A stretch of 45,477 nt of DNA. Source: Sedimentisphaerales bacterium. Lineage in GTDB: Bacteria; Planctomycetota; Phycisphaerae; Sedimentisphaerales; UBA12454. The number at the start of each line of letters is the position of its first letter. The first letter of the stretch is position 1. Below, piece by piece: positions 15,204 through 22,916 of this stretch. The DNA is taken from contig JAFGGI010000056.1 of NCBI GenBank assembly GCA_016930635.1, positions 1 to 45,477 on the forward strand, in the 5' to 3' direction. The notes below the pieces were generated by a model that had not been told where the DNA came from, searched no databases, and worked only from the letters and a program-made list of their open reading frames with translations. The translations under genes and the position numbers were made by a program.

Positions 15204-15872
15204 ATGAATAAATTACCAAAAACAGGAACGATCGAAATTGCACCGTCGATATTGAGCGCTGATTTTGCGAAGCTGGCCAGTGAAATCGCTGAAGTGGAAA
15301 GTGCAGGCGTAAAGATGCTGCATCTCGATGTGATGGACGGCCATTTTGTGCCAAACATAACTATCGGCCCCCCTGTCATTGCCAAACTCCGCAAACATTC
15401 GAAGCTGTTCTTCGACAGTCATCTTATGATAAACGAGCCGGAAAAATACGCTGATGCCTTTATAAAGGCAGGCGTTGATCATATCACCTTTCACATCGAA
15501 GTTGTGCCTGAGCCGAAAGATTTTATCAAGAGGCTGCACGATTCTGGTGTAACGGCCGGGCTGTGTCTTAATCCGGAGACGCCGGTTTCGGCGATAGAAA
15601 AATACGCATCGCTTACGGATATGATTCTTATAATGACGGTTCATCCGGGCTTCGGCGGGCAGAGCTTTATCCGCGAGGCTGCTGAGAAGATTAAACCGGT
15701 CCGTCAGATAGTCGGGCCTGATATTCGTATCGAGATCGACGGCGGCATTAATCCTGAAAACGCCGCTATCGTAGTACCGCTTGGAGCAGATACACTTGTC
15801 GCGGGTAACGCGATATTCTCAAAGCCGAACCGCAAAAAAGCAATAGAGGACATCCACAAGGCTTGCAGGTAA
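15204..15872 (+). CDS. rpe: Ribulose-phosphate 3-epimerase
   Basis: Interconverts ribulose-5-phosphate and xylulose-5-phosphate in the pentose phosphate pathway; cytoplasmic, a metal-dependent TIM barrel. Family signatures are present: IAPSILSADFAKLASEI, LHLDVMDGHFVPNITIGPPV (metal-binding His and Asp), ILIMTVHPGFGGQSF, RIEIDGGINPENA and DTLVAGNAIF. At 222 residues it is normal. The start is uncertain: the ATG at 15204 gives MNKLPKTGTIEIAPSIL. An in-frame ATG at 15174 adds ten residues (MKGEQVKENT) without a clear Shine-Dalgarno. Confidence 0.95.
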   Translation: MNKLPKTGTIEIAPSILSADFAKLASEIAEVESAGVKMLHLDVMDGHFVPNITIGPPVIAKLRKHSKLFFDSHLMINEPEKYADAFIKAGVDHITFHIEVVPEPKDFIKRLHDSGVTAGLCLNPETPVSAIEKYASLTDMILIMTVHPGFGGQSFIREAAEKIKPVRQIVGPDIRIEIDGGINPENAAIVVPLGADTLVAGNAIFSKPNRKKAIEDIHKACR

Positions 15873-16220
15873 TTTCGCACAGATTTGTAATTACTGCATA
15901 GCTTTCCCAAGCCTTATAAAAACTTATCGGACTCACCGATAACTTCCCCAGTTTTTTCATATATTTTTACGATTTATCCGTTTAGGCCTATTTCGGCCTA
16001 TTATAGGGAATATTCCGGTTATACAGCCTATGCAGGATGTATTTAAAGACAGAAACAGATTATGCCTTAAGAAAACAAGTTATACGAGAAGTTCTGGTGG
16101 ACGATGGCCCTATATAAAGCCCAGGAAAGACTAAACCGTATTTTTCTGCTGGCTATATTATAGAGGTATATTGCAAAAAACAGGCTAATAAGGAAAACTT
16201 AAATTTTGGGAGATATAAAA
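15873..16220. other. 348-bp intergenic region before the FtsZ-like gene
   Basis: No gene is supported. It holds a short inverted repeat around TAGGCCTATTTCGGCCTA (about 15985-16002), several TATA-like words (CTATATTATAG near 16153) and, at the end, a good Shine-Dalgarno, GGGAG, before the ATG at 16221. Its length compared with the tightly packed neighbours suggests that the FtsZ-like gene has its own regulated promoter, but no consensus -35/-10 pair stands out. Confidence 0.4.
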
Positions 16221-17570
16221 ATGGCAAAAAGATCAACAAAAAACGGAAAACGGACGAGGTCAAGAAGGTCTACTGCTGTGAAAGCCAGGTCGACTTCAAG
16301 GGCAAAAGCAAAATCAAGGACCAGGACGACTTCAAAGGCAAGATCAACCTCAAGGACAAGAACAGCTAAAAGGACCACGAGGAGCACTGTTCAGAGGCGT
16401 AGCACTGTAAGTGCAAAAACTACCTCTCGTGCACACCTGCTGCCAACGTTAGAACTCGAACAGTATGAAGCCAATATTGAGCCCGAGGTAGGCGTCAGGG
16501 ACTTTATCCAGGGCTCTACCCGCTATGCATGGCTCGGAGCCGGTCAATGCGGCGGCAGATTGGTCAAGTCATTCTGGGACCTGGGCTACAAGAAGGTATT
16601 GGCTGTAAACACCACACATCATGATTTAGACCTGCTCGATATCCCTCAGGACCAGAAGTTCCTCATGGACATAGGAGCAAAGGGTGCCGGCAAGGATGTG
16701 GAAAGAGGCAAACACGCTGTCCAGCAGTACCAGCAGGAAATTCTGCACTTAGCCAGACAGACATTCGGTACTCAGATCGACCACATTATGGTCTGCTTCG
16801 GAGCAGGCGGCGGCACAGGCGGCGGCAGCGCAACAGGACTGATCGAGATCGCAAAGAGATATGCCAGATATATTGGCCTAGCCGAACCGAACAAAAGAGT
16901 GGGCGTGGTTATGACCCTGCCGACTGTGGGCGAAGCCAGTTCTCCACTCGTAGCAGAAAATGCACACAAGATAGCCAGCGAATTAAGCCAACTGGCAAGT
17001 GACGGACAGATATCACCGCTCATCATCGTGGATAATGAAAAGATCAACAAGCTGTATCCAGGGATGACGGTAAAATCCTTCTGGCCGAACATTAACAGCA
17101 CTGTAGCAGGTCTGTTCGACATCTTTAACAGAGTCAGCGCTCTCAGCAGCGGGTACACTTCTTTTGATCCTGTGGATTATCACAGCATTATGGAAGCCGG
17201 CAGCTGCGCGATAATGGGCTTGACAAAAGTTGAAGAATTCAAGGACAAGTTTGCCATATCTCAGGCCGTCAAGAGGAACCTGGAGAAGACATTATTGGCA
17301 AGCGGATTCAATTTATCCACTGCTAAAGTGGCCGGGTGCATCGTCGTGGGCGGCAGGAAGTTAATGGCAGAAGTCAAGGGTCTGCAGGACAATATCAATT
17401 ACGCCTTTGACGTCTTGTCAGAGATAACAGGCCAGGCAACAATCCATCGTGGAATTTATGAAGATGAGAAGAATTCCATAAGGGTTTACACCATTATTGG
17501 TGGATTGAATGCTCCAACTCAAAGGCTTGAAGAGCTTCTGAGCTGCGGCGCTGTTTGCTGTGTTGCTTAA
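16221..17570 (+). CDS. Non-canonical FtsZ/tubulin-family GTPase with a long basic N-terminal tail
   Basis: A tubulin/FtsZ-type GTPase domain (about 100-449) has the T1 loop WLGAGQCGGR (104-113), VNTTHHDLDLLD (129-140), the T2/T3-like IGAKGAGKDVERG (151-163) and the tubulin signature FGAGGGTGGGSATG (193-206). The cofactor loop T7 reads SFDPVDYHSIM (314-324), where E. coli FtsZ has NVDFADVRTVM: both Asp are kept but Asn207 is Ser. Before it is a tail (1-72) of Arg, Lys, Ser, Thr and Ala with 26 basic and no acidic residues and a repeated KARSTSR (21-27, 39-45), like histone-H1-type tails. The protein stops at SCGAVCCVA with no FtsZ C-terminal peptide. GGGAG sets the start. Polymerisation, GTPase activity and any DNA or envelope binding are inference. 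Confidence 0.85.
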   Translation: MAKRSTKNGKRTRSRRSTAVKARSTSRAKAKSRTRTTSKARSTSRTRTAKRTTRSTVQRRSTVSAKTTSRAHLLPTLELEQYEANIEPEVGVRDFIQGSTRYAWLGAGQCGGRLVKSFWDLGYKKVLAVNTTHHDLDLLDIPQDQKFLMDIGAKGAGKDVERGKHAVQQYQQEILHLARQTFGTQIDHIMVCFGAGGGTGGGSATGLIEIAKRYARYIGLAEPNKRVGVVMTLPTVGEASSPLVAENAHKIASELSQLASDGQISPLIIVDNEKINKLYPGMTVKSFWPNINSTVAGLFDIFNRVSALSSGYTSFDPVDYHSIMEAGSCAIMGLTKVEEFKDKFAISQAVKRNLEKTLLASGFNLSTAKVAGCIVVGGRKLMAEVKGLQDNINYAFDVLSEITGQATIHRGIYEDEKNSIRVYTIIGGLNAPTQRLEELLSCGAVCCVA

Positions 17571-17600
17571 AATCTATAGACAACAACTGTAAATTATAAT

Positions 17601-17645
17601 ATTCGCCGGACGTGTTGTTAGCGACATGTCCGGCGAATTAGTTTT
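17601..17645 (+). terminator. Intrinsic terminator after the FtsZ-like gene
   Basis: ATTCGCCGGACGTG (17601-17614) pairs with CATGTCCGGCGAAT (17625-17638) over 14 bp with one G-U pair, followed by TAGTTTT. The stem is long; the T-run is short and slightly displaced. Confidence 0.7.
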
Positions 17646-17727
17646 ATCTCCAAATAGCTTCCTAATAATCCCACTGCCCTGTCTAATAGGCCTTTAAAAA
17701 AAACTCGCCTTAAATATTAACTTCTGG

Positions 17728-17733
17728 TATAAT
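17728..17733 (+). promoter_or_regulatory. -10 element upstream of accD
   Basis: A perfect TATAAT preceded by TGG, 15 bp before the accD ATG. No convincing -35 is seen at the correct distance. The implied leader is under 10 nt and no Shine-Dalgarno is present. Confidence 0.4.
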
Positions 17734-17748
17734 CAGTGCACTTCATTT

Positions 17749-18615
17749 ATGAGCACGATGAAAAAAATGGCAAAGCAGTCAAAATCACAATGGGACGGCT
17801 ACAGTTTAAAGCCTCGCAAAGAAATGCCGGAAGGCTTGTGGCTCAAGTGCCCCGGCTGCGCTAAAACTATCTTCCAAAAGGCCGTTGCTGAGAATATGCA
17901 CGTCTGTCCGGAATGCGGTCATCATTTCCGTATCGGGGCTAAGGAGAGGATTCAATATCTGGTTGACGAAGGCTCGTTCGAGCAGATATTAAGCGAACTG
18001 GTCACGTCGGACCCGCTGGATTTTAAGTTTCGGGACACTTCATATAAAGAAAGGGCAAAAAGCGCTGAAAAGGGCGCAGCAGGCAAAGAGGCAATGCTGG
18101 CCGGTAAGGCGTTTATAAAGGGCAGAGGTATAATGCTGGCCGTGATGGACTTTAACTACCTGGGCGGTTCAATGGGAGCGGTTGTTGGCGAAAAGCTGAG
18201 CACTACTATTGAAAAGGCGATGGAGGATTCACTGCCTTTGGTGGTGATAAGCTCAAGCGGCGGAGCAAGGATGCATGAAGGCGTTCTGTCCCTGGGCCAG
18301 ATGGCTAAGACTAGTGCGGCACTGGCCAAATTTGACGATAACGGCGGGCTTTTCATATCAATCCTGACGGATCCGACTACCGGGGGTGTAACGGCGAGCT
18401 TTGCAATGCTGGGCGATGTCATAATAGCCGAGCCTGGAGCATTGATAGGCTTTGCAGGGCCTCGGACGATTTACGAGACAATTAAGGTTGAGCTGCCGGA
18501 GGGTTTCCAGCGTGCTGAATTTCTGCTGGAACACGGCTTTATCGATATGATAGTGAAACGTAAGGACTTAAGAAGCGAAATCGCCAGGCTTATCGATTAC
18601 TGCGGCAAACACTGA
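17749..18615 (+). CDS. accD: Acetyl-CoA carboxylase carboxyltransferase subunit beta
   Basis: With AccA it transfers CO2 from carboxybiotin to acetyl-CoA, giving malonyl-CoA for fatty-acid synthesis; cytoplasmic. The N-terminal zinc ribbon is present: CPGC (Cys34, Cys37) and CPEC (Cys53, Cys56). A carboxyltransferase domain of the crotonase fold follows, with MDFNYLGGSMGAVVGEK, VVISSSGGARMHEG, SILTDPTTGGVTASFAMLGD and IGFAGPRTIYETI. At 288 residues it is normal. accA is not in the window. It heads a long plus-strand gene run that continues with hisC. The ATG at 17749 is the first; another at 17758 is possible. Confidence 0.96.
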   Translation: MSTMKKMAKQSKSQWDGYSLKPRKEMPEGLWLKCPGCAKTIFQKAVAENMHVCPECGHHFRIGAKERIQYLVDEGSFEQILSELVTSDPLDFKFRDTSYKERAKSAEKGAAGKEAMLAGKAFIKGRGIMLAVMDFNYLGGSMGAVVGEKLSTTIEKAMEDSLPLVVISSSGGARMHEGVLSLGQMAKTSAALAKFDDNGGLFISILTDPTTGGVTASFAMLGDVIIAEPGALIGFAGPRTIYETIKVELPEGFQRAEFLLEHGFIDMIVKRKDLRSEIARLIDYCGKH

Positions 18616-18678
18616 TTAACACGGATGGATGCAGACTATAACGCTGACAGACACCGAAAATAAGTCAAAAATCATCAT

Positions 18679-18706
18679 TTGCAATCCTCAATTTTGGACG
18701 TATAAT
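18679..18706 (+). promoter_or_regulatory. Candidate promoter just before hisC
   Basis: TTGCAA (18679-18684), 16 bp, TATAAT (18701-18706). Transcription would start at about 18713, only about three bases before the ATG at 18716, so the hisC mRNA would be nearly leaderless. Confidence 0.45.
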
Positions 18707-18715
18707 TCAGGGATT

Positions 18716-19771
18716 ATGGGTTATTTTCGGGAAAATATAGAAAAAATGGCAGGATATGAGCCGGGCTTTCAGCCGACAGAGGCTGATGTTGTAAAGCTCA
18801 ATACCAATGAAAATCCATATCCGCCGAGTCTGAAGGTAACCGAGGCCATACAGAAAATGACCTCTCAGCAGTTAAGGCGATATCCTCAGCCGATGGGAGA
18901 CAGTTTCAGGGATGCCGCTGCTAAAATCCTCGGTGTAAAACCTGAAAATATCATCTGCACCAATGGCGGAGACGATTTGCTCAATATTGCTATAAGAGCA
19001 TTTTGTGATAAAAAACGCGCCGTGGCTTTCCCGACGCCGACATATTCACTCTACCCTGTTCTGGCACAAATACAGAATTGCCCTTTCATTGAAATACCCT
19101 TTGATGAGGAATTTAATCTGCCTGCTAAACTTGCCTCGACAGGTGCAGCACTTACGATCGTCTGCAATCCTAATGCGCCGAGCGGGACATTAGTCCCGAA
19201 AGATGAACTCATCCAGCTTGCAACTGAGCTTAAAGGCAAAGGTGTTTTGCTGATAGATGAGGCATATGTCGATTTCGCAGAGAATAACTGTCTTGAGCTT
19301 ACTAAAAAATTTGACAATGTAATTGTCCTCCGTTCGATGAGTAAAGGCTATTCACTTGCGGGAATGAGATTTGGTTTTGGCATAGCAAATAAAGAACTGA
19401 TAAAGGGTCTTTTGAAAGTTAAAGACTCTTATAACGTAAATGCAGTCTCTATTACGGCAGCTACTGCTGCGATAGAGGACCAGCAGTATTTCAAAAACAA
19501 TATAAAGAAAATCAAAATAGACAGAAAAATACTGGCAGAGGCACTAGCCAAACTCGATTTTGAAGTGCTGCCAAGTGAGGCTAATTTTCTGCTTGCAAAG
19601 CCGGCAAAGATGCGGGCTATTGATATCTATGAAAAACTAAAGGAGCAAAATATCTATGTCCGATACTGGGCGTATCAGGATATAAAAGACAAGCTGAGAA
19701 TCACGGTAGGTACATCACAGCAAAACCAGGCACTGATTACAGCACTAAAGGAAATTTTAGCCGAGGGATAA
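18716..19771 (+). CDS. hisC: Histidinol-phosphate aminotransferase
   Basis: PLP-dependent transaminase converting imidazole-acetol phosphate to histidinol phosphate in histidine synthesis; cytoplasmic, fold type I. Motifs are KLNTNENPYPPS, ICTNGGDDLLNIAIRAF, FPTPTYSLYP, VCNPNAPSGTLVP, VLLIDEAYVDFA and the PLP-lysine block VLRSMSKGYSLAGMRFGFG. From the ATG at 18716 it is 351 residues, the usual length. An in-frame ATG at 18629 would add 29 residues encoded partly by a repeat-like word (CACTGATTAACACGGATGG) and by the promoter region, so it is rejected. hisB follows after 3 bp; the other his genes are not here. Confidence 0.93.
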   Translation: MGYFRENIEKMAGYEPGFQPTEADVVKLNTNENPYPPSLKVTEAIQKMTSQQLRRYPQPMGDSFRDAAAKILGVKPENIICTNGGDDLLNIAIRAFCDKKRAVAFPTPTYSLYPVLAQIQNCPFIEIPFDEEFNLPAKLASTGAALTIVCNPNAPSGTLVPKDELIQLATELKGKGVLLIDEAYVDFAENNCLELTKKFDNVIVLRSMSKGYSLAGMRFGFGIANKELIKGLLKVKDSYNVNAVSITAATAAIEDQQYFKNNIKKIKIDRKILAEALAKLDFEVLPSEANFLLAKPAKMRAIDIYEKLKEQNIYVRYWAYQDIKDKLRITVGTSQQNQALITALKEILAEG

Positions 19772-19774
19772 AAA

Positions 19775-20359
19775 ATGGCTGACAGAAAAGGGAAAGTTAC
19801 AAGAAAGACTAACGAAACGGATATATCAGTTGAGATCAATCTTGACGGCACGGGCAGGTATGAGATCGACACGGGTGTAGGTTTTCTCGACCATATGCTC
19901 TGCCATTTGAGCAAGCACAGCAAGATAGACTTAACTCTTAAAGCCAAAGGCGACCTTGAAGTTGACCAGCATCATACGGTCGAAGATGTTGCGATATGTT
20001 TAGGGCAGGTGCTCGGCGAGGCGCTGGGCGACAAGAAAGGCATCGTGCGTTACGGTAATAGTTCTGTTCCGATGGAAGATGCTCTTGCAAACGTTGCGGT
20101 TGACCTGTCGGGCAGGCCTTTCTGTGTTTATAACGTAGAATACAGAACAGAAAAAATAGGTGAATTTGACGTTGAATGCCTCGAAGAACTTTTAAGAAGC
20201 TTTGCAAATCACGGCAAATTCAATCTGCATATTACCGTCCCGCACGGGGTGAACAGCCATCATATCGCTGAGGCGATATTTAAAGGACTCGGCCAGGCTT
20301 TGGGACAGGCCGTTAAGATAAGCGGCAAAGATATTCCGAGTACAAAGGGAACTCTTTAA
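19775..20359 (+). CDS. hisB: Imidazoleglycerol-phosphate dehydratase
   Basis: Dehydrates imidazoleglycerol phosphate to imidazole-acetol phosphate, the step directly before HisC; a manganese enzyme in the cytoplasm. It is a monofunctional 194-residue form without the HisB phosphatase domain. Family motifs are the start RKTNETDISVEINLDGTG, GVGFLDHMLCHLSKHSKIDL, the metal ligands in VDQHHTVEDVAICLG, VDLSGRPF and the second metal cluster GVNSHHIAEAIFKGLGQAL. Its stop codon shares one base with the ispF start (TAATG), implying translational coupling. Confidence 0.96.
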   Translation: MADRKGKVTRKTNETDISVEINLDGTGRYEIDTGVGFLDHMLCHLSKHSKIDLTLKAKGDLEVDQHHTVEDVAICLGQVLGEALGDKKGIVRYGNSSVPMEDALANVAVDLSGRPFCVYNVEYRTEKIGEFDVECLEELLRSFANHGKFNLHITVPHGVNSHHIAEAIFKGLGQALGQAVKISGKDIPSTKGTL

Positions 20360-20862
20360 TGATTAATTACGAATACAGAACAGGTATAGGGACTGATATT
20401 CACCAATTGGTCGAAGGCAGAGCCCTGGTGCTTGGCGGAGTTTCTGTACCGTTCGGCAAAGGGCTCCTGGCTTACAGCGACGGTGATGTTGTGCTGCATG
20501 CAGTGATAGATGCAATCATAGGAGCAGCAGGTATGGGTGATATAGGAATGTTCTTCCCTGATACCGACCCGCAATTCAAGGATGTTGACAGCAAACAGCT
20601 CGTATTAAAGGTGCGGGACTATATCGCAGAGAACAACTGGGAAGTAGTAAATATCGATGTCACAGTCAGTGCCGAGGAGCCGAACCTGTCGCCATATAAA
20701 ATGCAGATGAAAAGATGCATAGCTTCTCTTTTGGTAATCGATTTTTTAAATGTTAATGTAAAAGCCAAGACAAATGAAGGCCTGGGCGAAATAGGTAACG
20801 GACTTGCAATTTCCGCCATAGCTTCTGTACTGCTGAGAAGAAAAATTAAGAAAGAACTGTAA
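20359..20862 (+). CDS. ispF: 2-C-methyl-D-erythritol 2,4-cyclodiphosphate synthase
   Basis: Cyclises CDP-ME 2-phosphate to MEcPP with release of CMP, the fifth MEP step; a trimeric zinc enzyme in the cytoplasm. It shows GIGTDIHQL (metal ligands Asp and His), LVLGGVSVP, SDGDVVLHAVIDAIIGAAGM (third metal ligand), GDIGMFFPDTDPQFKD and the C-terminal KAKTNEGLGEIGNGLAI. At 167 residues it is slightly above the usual 155-160. It sits between hisB and cysS rather than next to ispD. Confidence 0.97.
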   Translation: MINYEYRTGIGTDIHQLVEGRALVLGGVSVPFGKGLLAYSDGDVVLHAVIDAIIGAAGMGDIGMFFPDTDPQFKDVDSKQLVLKVRDYIAENNWEVVNIDVTVSAEEPNLSPYKMQMKRCIASLLVIDFLNVNVKAKTNEGLGEIGNGLAISAIASVLLRRKIKKEL

Positions 20863-20872
20863 AGGACACCAG

Positions 20873-22303
20873 ATGCCTGTGGAATTATATAATACACTGA
20901 CTAAACGCAGAGAAGAATTCAAACCGATGGCGCCCGGCAAGGTTGGGATCTACAGCTGCGGGCCGACGGTATATTCACATCCGCATATAGGAAACTTCAG
21001 GAGTTTTCTTGTCGCGGACCTGCTTAAGCGGTTTTTTGAATTCAAAGGTTTAAAAGTTACTCACATTATGAATATAACAGATGTCGGGCACCTGGTAGAT
21101 GATGCCGATGAAGGTGCCGACAAGCTGGAAGAGACCGCAAGGAAGGAAAAGAAAGACCCCCTGGAGATTGCAAGATTCTATACCGAATCTTTTATGACCG
21201 CCAGCAAGCTGCTCAATATAAAACCTGCCGATGTATATCCCAAGGCAACAGAGCATATCCAGGAAATGATAGATATGGTCAAGACCCTCGTCGATAAAGG
21301 CTACGCCTATGTCGTCGGGGGAAATATTTATTATGACGTTACTAAATTTGCCAATTACGGCCGGCTGTCAGGCAATACTTTAGATGATCTAAACGCTGGG
21401 GCGAGAATTGAGCTTAATCCGGAGAAGAAAAATCCGCAGGACTTCGCTCTATGGAAGCACGACCCTAAGCATCTTCAGCAATGGGACAGTCCCTGGGGTA
21501 GAGGTTTTCCCGGCTGGCATATAGAATGCTCGGCAATGAGCTCAAAATATCTGGGAGCCCAGTTCGATATCCATACAGGCGGAGAGGATAATATCTTTCC
21601 GCATCATGAATGCGAGATCGCACAGGCCGAGGGGGCAAGCGGGAAAAAATTTGTCCACTATTGGCTTCACACCCGTTTTCTGCTGTTCGACGGCGAGAAG
21701 ATGTCCAAATCAAAGGGCAATTTATATACTATCCAGGAACTTATCGAAAAAGGCTTTAAGAAAAACGCTATACGTTATGCCCTTATATCCTCGCATTACA
21801 GGCAGAACTACAATTTTACCTTTGATGGGCTAAAAGCCGCTGCCCAGGCAATAGATAAAATACAGCAATGTGTCTTTCAGTTAAAAGATATAAGTAAAAA
21901 CAAAGAGTCCGGCCAGGTCAGAAAAGAACTGCAGGAGTTATCTTCTAACTGCCTGGCTCAATTCGATGAGGCTTTGTCGGATGATCTGAATATCTCAAAG
22001 GCCCTGGCGGTATGTTTTGATTTTCTCAGGGAAGTAAACAAGGTCGATGATGCCAATTCAACAGAAGCTAACGCCCTACTCGATACCATCGGTAAGATCG
22101 ATTCGGTACTTGGTGTTTTAGAAAAGGCTGACGAAGAAGTACCTGCCCAAATAATAGAGATGGCTGAAAAGAGGAAAGAGGCCAAGGCGAATAAGGACTG
22201 GAAAACAGCCGATGCCATGCGCGACGAGATCACTGCAAAAGGCTGGATACTCGAAGATACCCCCGGCGGAGGATATAGAATAAAACGAGGGGGACAGGAT
22301 TAA
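20873..22303 (+). CDS. cysS: Cysteinyl-tRNA synthetase
   Basis: Class I aminoacyl-tRNA synthetase charging tRNA-Cys; cytoplasmic. The zinc-binding and HIGH region reads [20 protein letters not shown] (HIGH as HIGN). Other ligands are in [15 protein letters not shown] and [11 protein letters not shown], and the KMSKS loop is [14 protein letters not shown] helical DALR-type domain (about 340-430) and a C-terminal segment ending GGGYRIKRG complete it. At 476 residues it is standard length. It starts 10 bp after ispF. Its TAA is overlapped by the ATG of the small ORF leading to ruvC. Confidence 0.97.
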   Translation: MPVELYNTLTKRREEFKPMAPGKVGIYSCGPTVYSHPHIGNFRSFLVADLLKRFFEFKGLKVTHIMNITDVGHLVDDADEGADKLEETARKEKKDPLEIARFYTESFMTASKLLNIKPADVYPKATEHIQEMIDMVKTLVDKGYAYVVGGNIYYDVTKFANYGRLSGNTLDDLNAGARIELNPEKKNPQDFALWKHDPKHLQQWDSPWGRGFPGWHIECSAMSSKYLGAQFDIHTGGEDNIFPHHECEIAQAEGASGKKFVHYWLHTRFLLFDGEKMSKSKGNLYTIQELIEKGFKKNAIRYALISSHYRQNYNFTFDGLKAAAQAIDKIQQCVFQLKDISKNKESGQVRKELQELSSNCLAQFDEALSDDLNISKALAVCFDFLREVNKVDDANSTEANALLDTIGKIDSVLGVLEKADEEVPAQIIEMAEKRKEAKANKDWKTADAMRDEITAKGWILEDTPGGGYRIKRGGQD

Positions 22304-22416
22304 TGAATCCCGCACCTTCCTTTTATTCGTTTTTTTTTAGGGGCTCTGCAGACAAAACGATGTTCTTTTCCACTTTTCAAAATACCATTATTGAATATCT
22401 GGAAGGTGCGGGATGA
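22303..22416 (+). CDS. Candidate 37-codon leader ORF between cysS and ruvC
   Basis: The ORF begins at an ATG sharing its A with the cysS stop (TAATG). It ends in a TGA overlapping the ruvC start (ATGA), tiling the gap exactly. The product begins [12 protein letters not shown] and ends IIEYLEGAG; it has no recognisable domain. The first six codons form the left arm and the last four codons the right arm of the inverted repeat. The GT9 leader also reads MNPAP at its left arm and EYKEGAG-stop at its right arm. The region may be translated only as a coupling device, or the reading may be a by-product of the inverted repeat. Confidence 0.4.
   Translation: MNPAPSFYSFFFRGSADKTMFFSTFQNTIIEYLEGAG
22307..22414 (+). 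promoter_or_regulatory. Inverted-repeat leader element of ruvC (site 1)
   Basis: Left arm ATCCCGCACCTTCC (22307-22320) and right arm GGAAGGTGCGGGAT (22401-22414) are perfect 14-bp complements around an 80-nt interior. The right arm contains the Shine-Dalgarno (GGAAGG) and the first two bases of the ruvC ATG. The left arm starts 3 nt after the cysS stop, where a terminating ribosome would cover it. Two further copies of the arrangement precede the GT9 gene and fhs. A translational-coupling hairpin is the favoured reading. Confidence 0.7.
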
Positions 22417-22883
22417 AAATACTCGGCATAGATCCGGGCCTGCGAGTTTGCGGATATGCCGTTATCAGTATCAATAGCGGCGATGTAAAGCTTATCGAGG
22501 CAGGTATTTGCAAAACCTCTACTAATGGGCCTCTGGAAAAAAGGCTTGTTCAGATACAAACAGACATAACAAGTCTGCTTAAGAGACATAAACCTAACTG
22601 CGTAGCGGTTGAGGATTTATATTCGCACTATGCACATCCAAAAACCGCAATCTTGATGGGACACGCAAGAGGTGTTATACTGTCAACTGCATGCAGCAGC
22701 GGTATTGAAGTAAAGAGTTTTGCCGCGACGAAAATAAAGAAATCATTGACCGGCAACGGCAGAGCTACGAAGCCGCAGATGCAGAAAAGCATAAAAAGTC
22801 TTCTTGGCCTGGCAAATGTGCCGGCCCCTGCCGATGTCGCAGATGCCGCGGCAGTGGCGCTTTGCTGTGCCAATTCGCTATAA
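22413..22883 (+). CDS. ruvC: Crossover junction endodeoxyribonuclease RuvC
   Basis: Resolves Holliday junctions by paired nicks, with RuvAB. RNase-H-like fold with the acidic active site visible: MKILGIDPGLRVCGYAV (Asp7), VAVEDLYSHYAHPKTAILMG (Glu) and the C-terminal PADVADAAAVALC (Asp pair). HARGVILSTA and GNGRATKPQMQ also fit. At 156 residues it is slightly short of E. coli RuvC (173). ruvA and ruvB follow, separated from it by the cystathionine gamma-synthase gene. Its Shine-Dalgarno and start codon lie in the right arm of the repeat leader. Confidence 0.95.
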   Translation: MKILGIDPGLRVCGYAVISINSGDVKLIEAGICKTSTNGPLEKRLVQIQTDITSLLKRHKPNCVAVEDLYSHYAHPKTAILMGHARGVILSTACSSGIEVKSFAATKIKKSLTGNGRATKPQMQKSIKSLLGLANVPAPADVADAAAVALCCANSL

Positions 22884-22916
22884 AAAATAAGGACATCGCA
22901 CGATGAAAGGATTGCA

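Noticed and set aside
18629-18715. N-terminal extension of HisC from an upstream ATG
   Set aside because: The extension is encoded by a repeat-like word and by the candidate promoter; HisC homology begins after the ATG at 18716.
20607-20618. A match to the repeat-leader arm (AAAGGTGCGGGA) inside ispF
   Set aside because: It lies in the middle of a conserved coding region, has no partner arm nearby and is not at a start codon; most likely chance.
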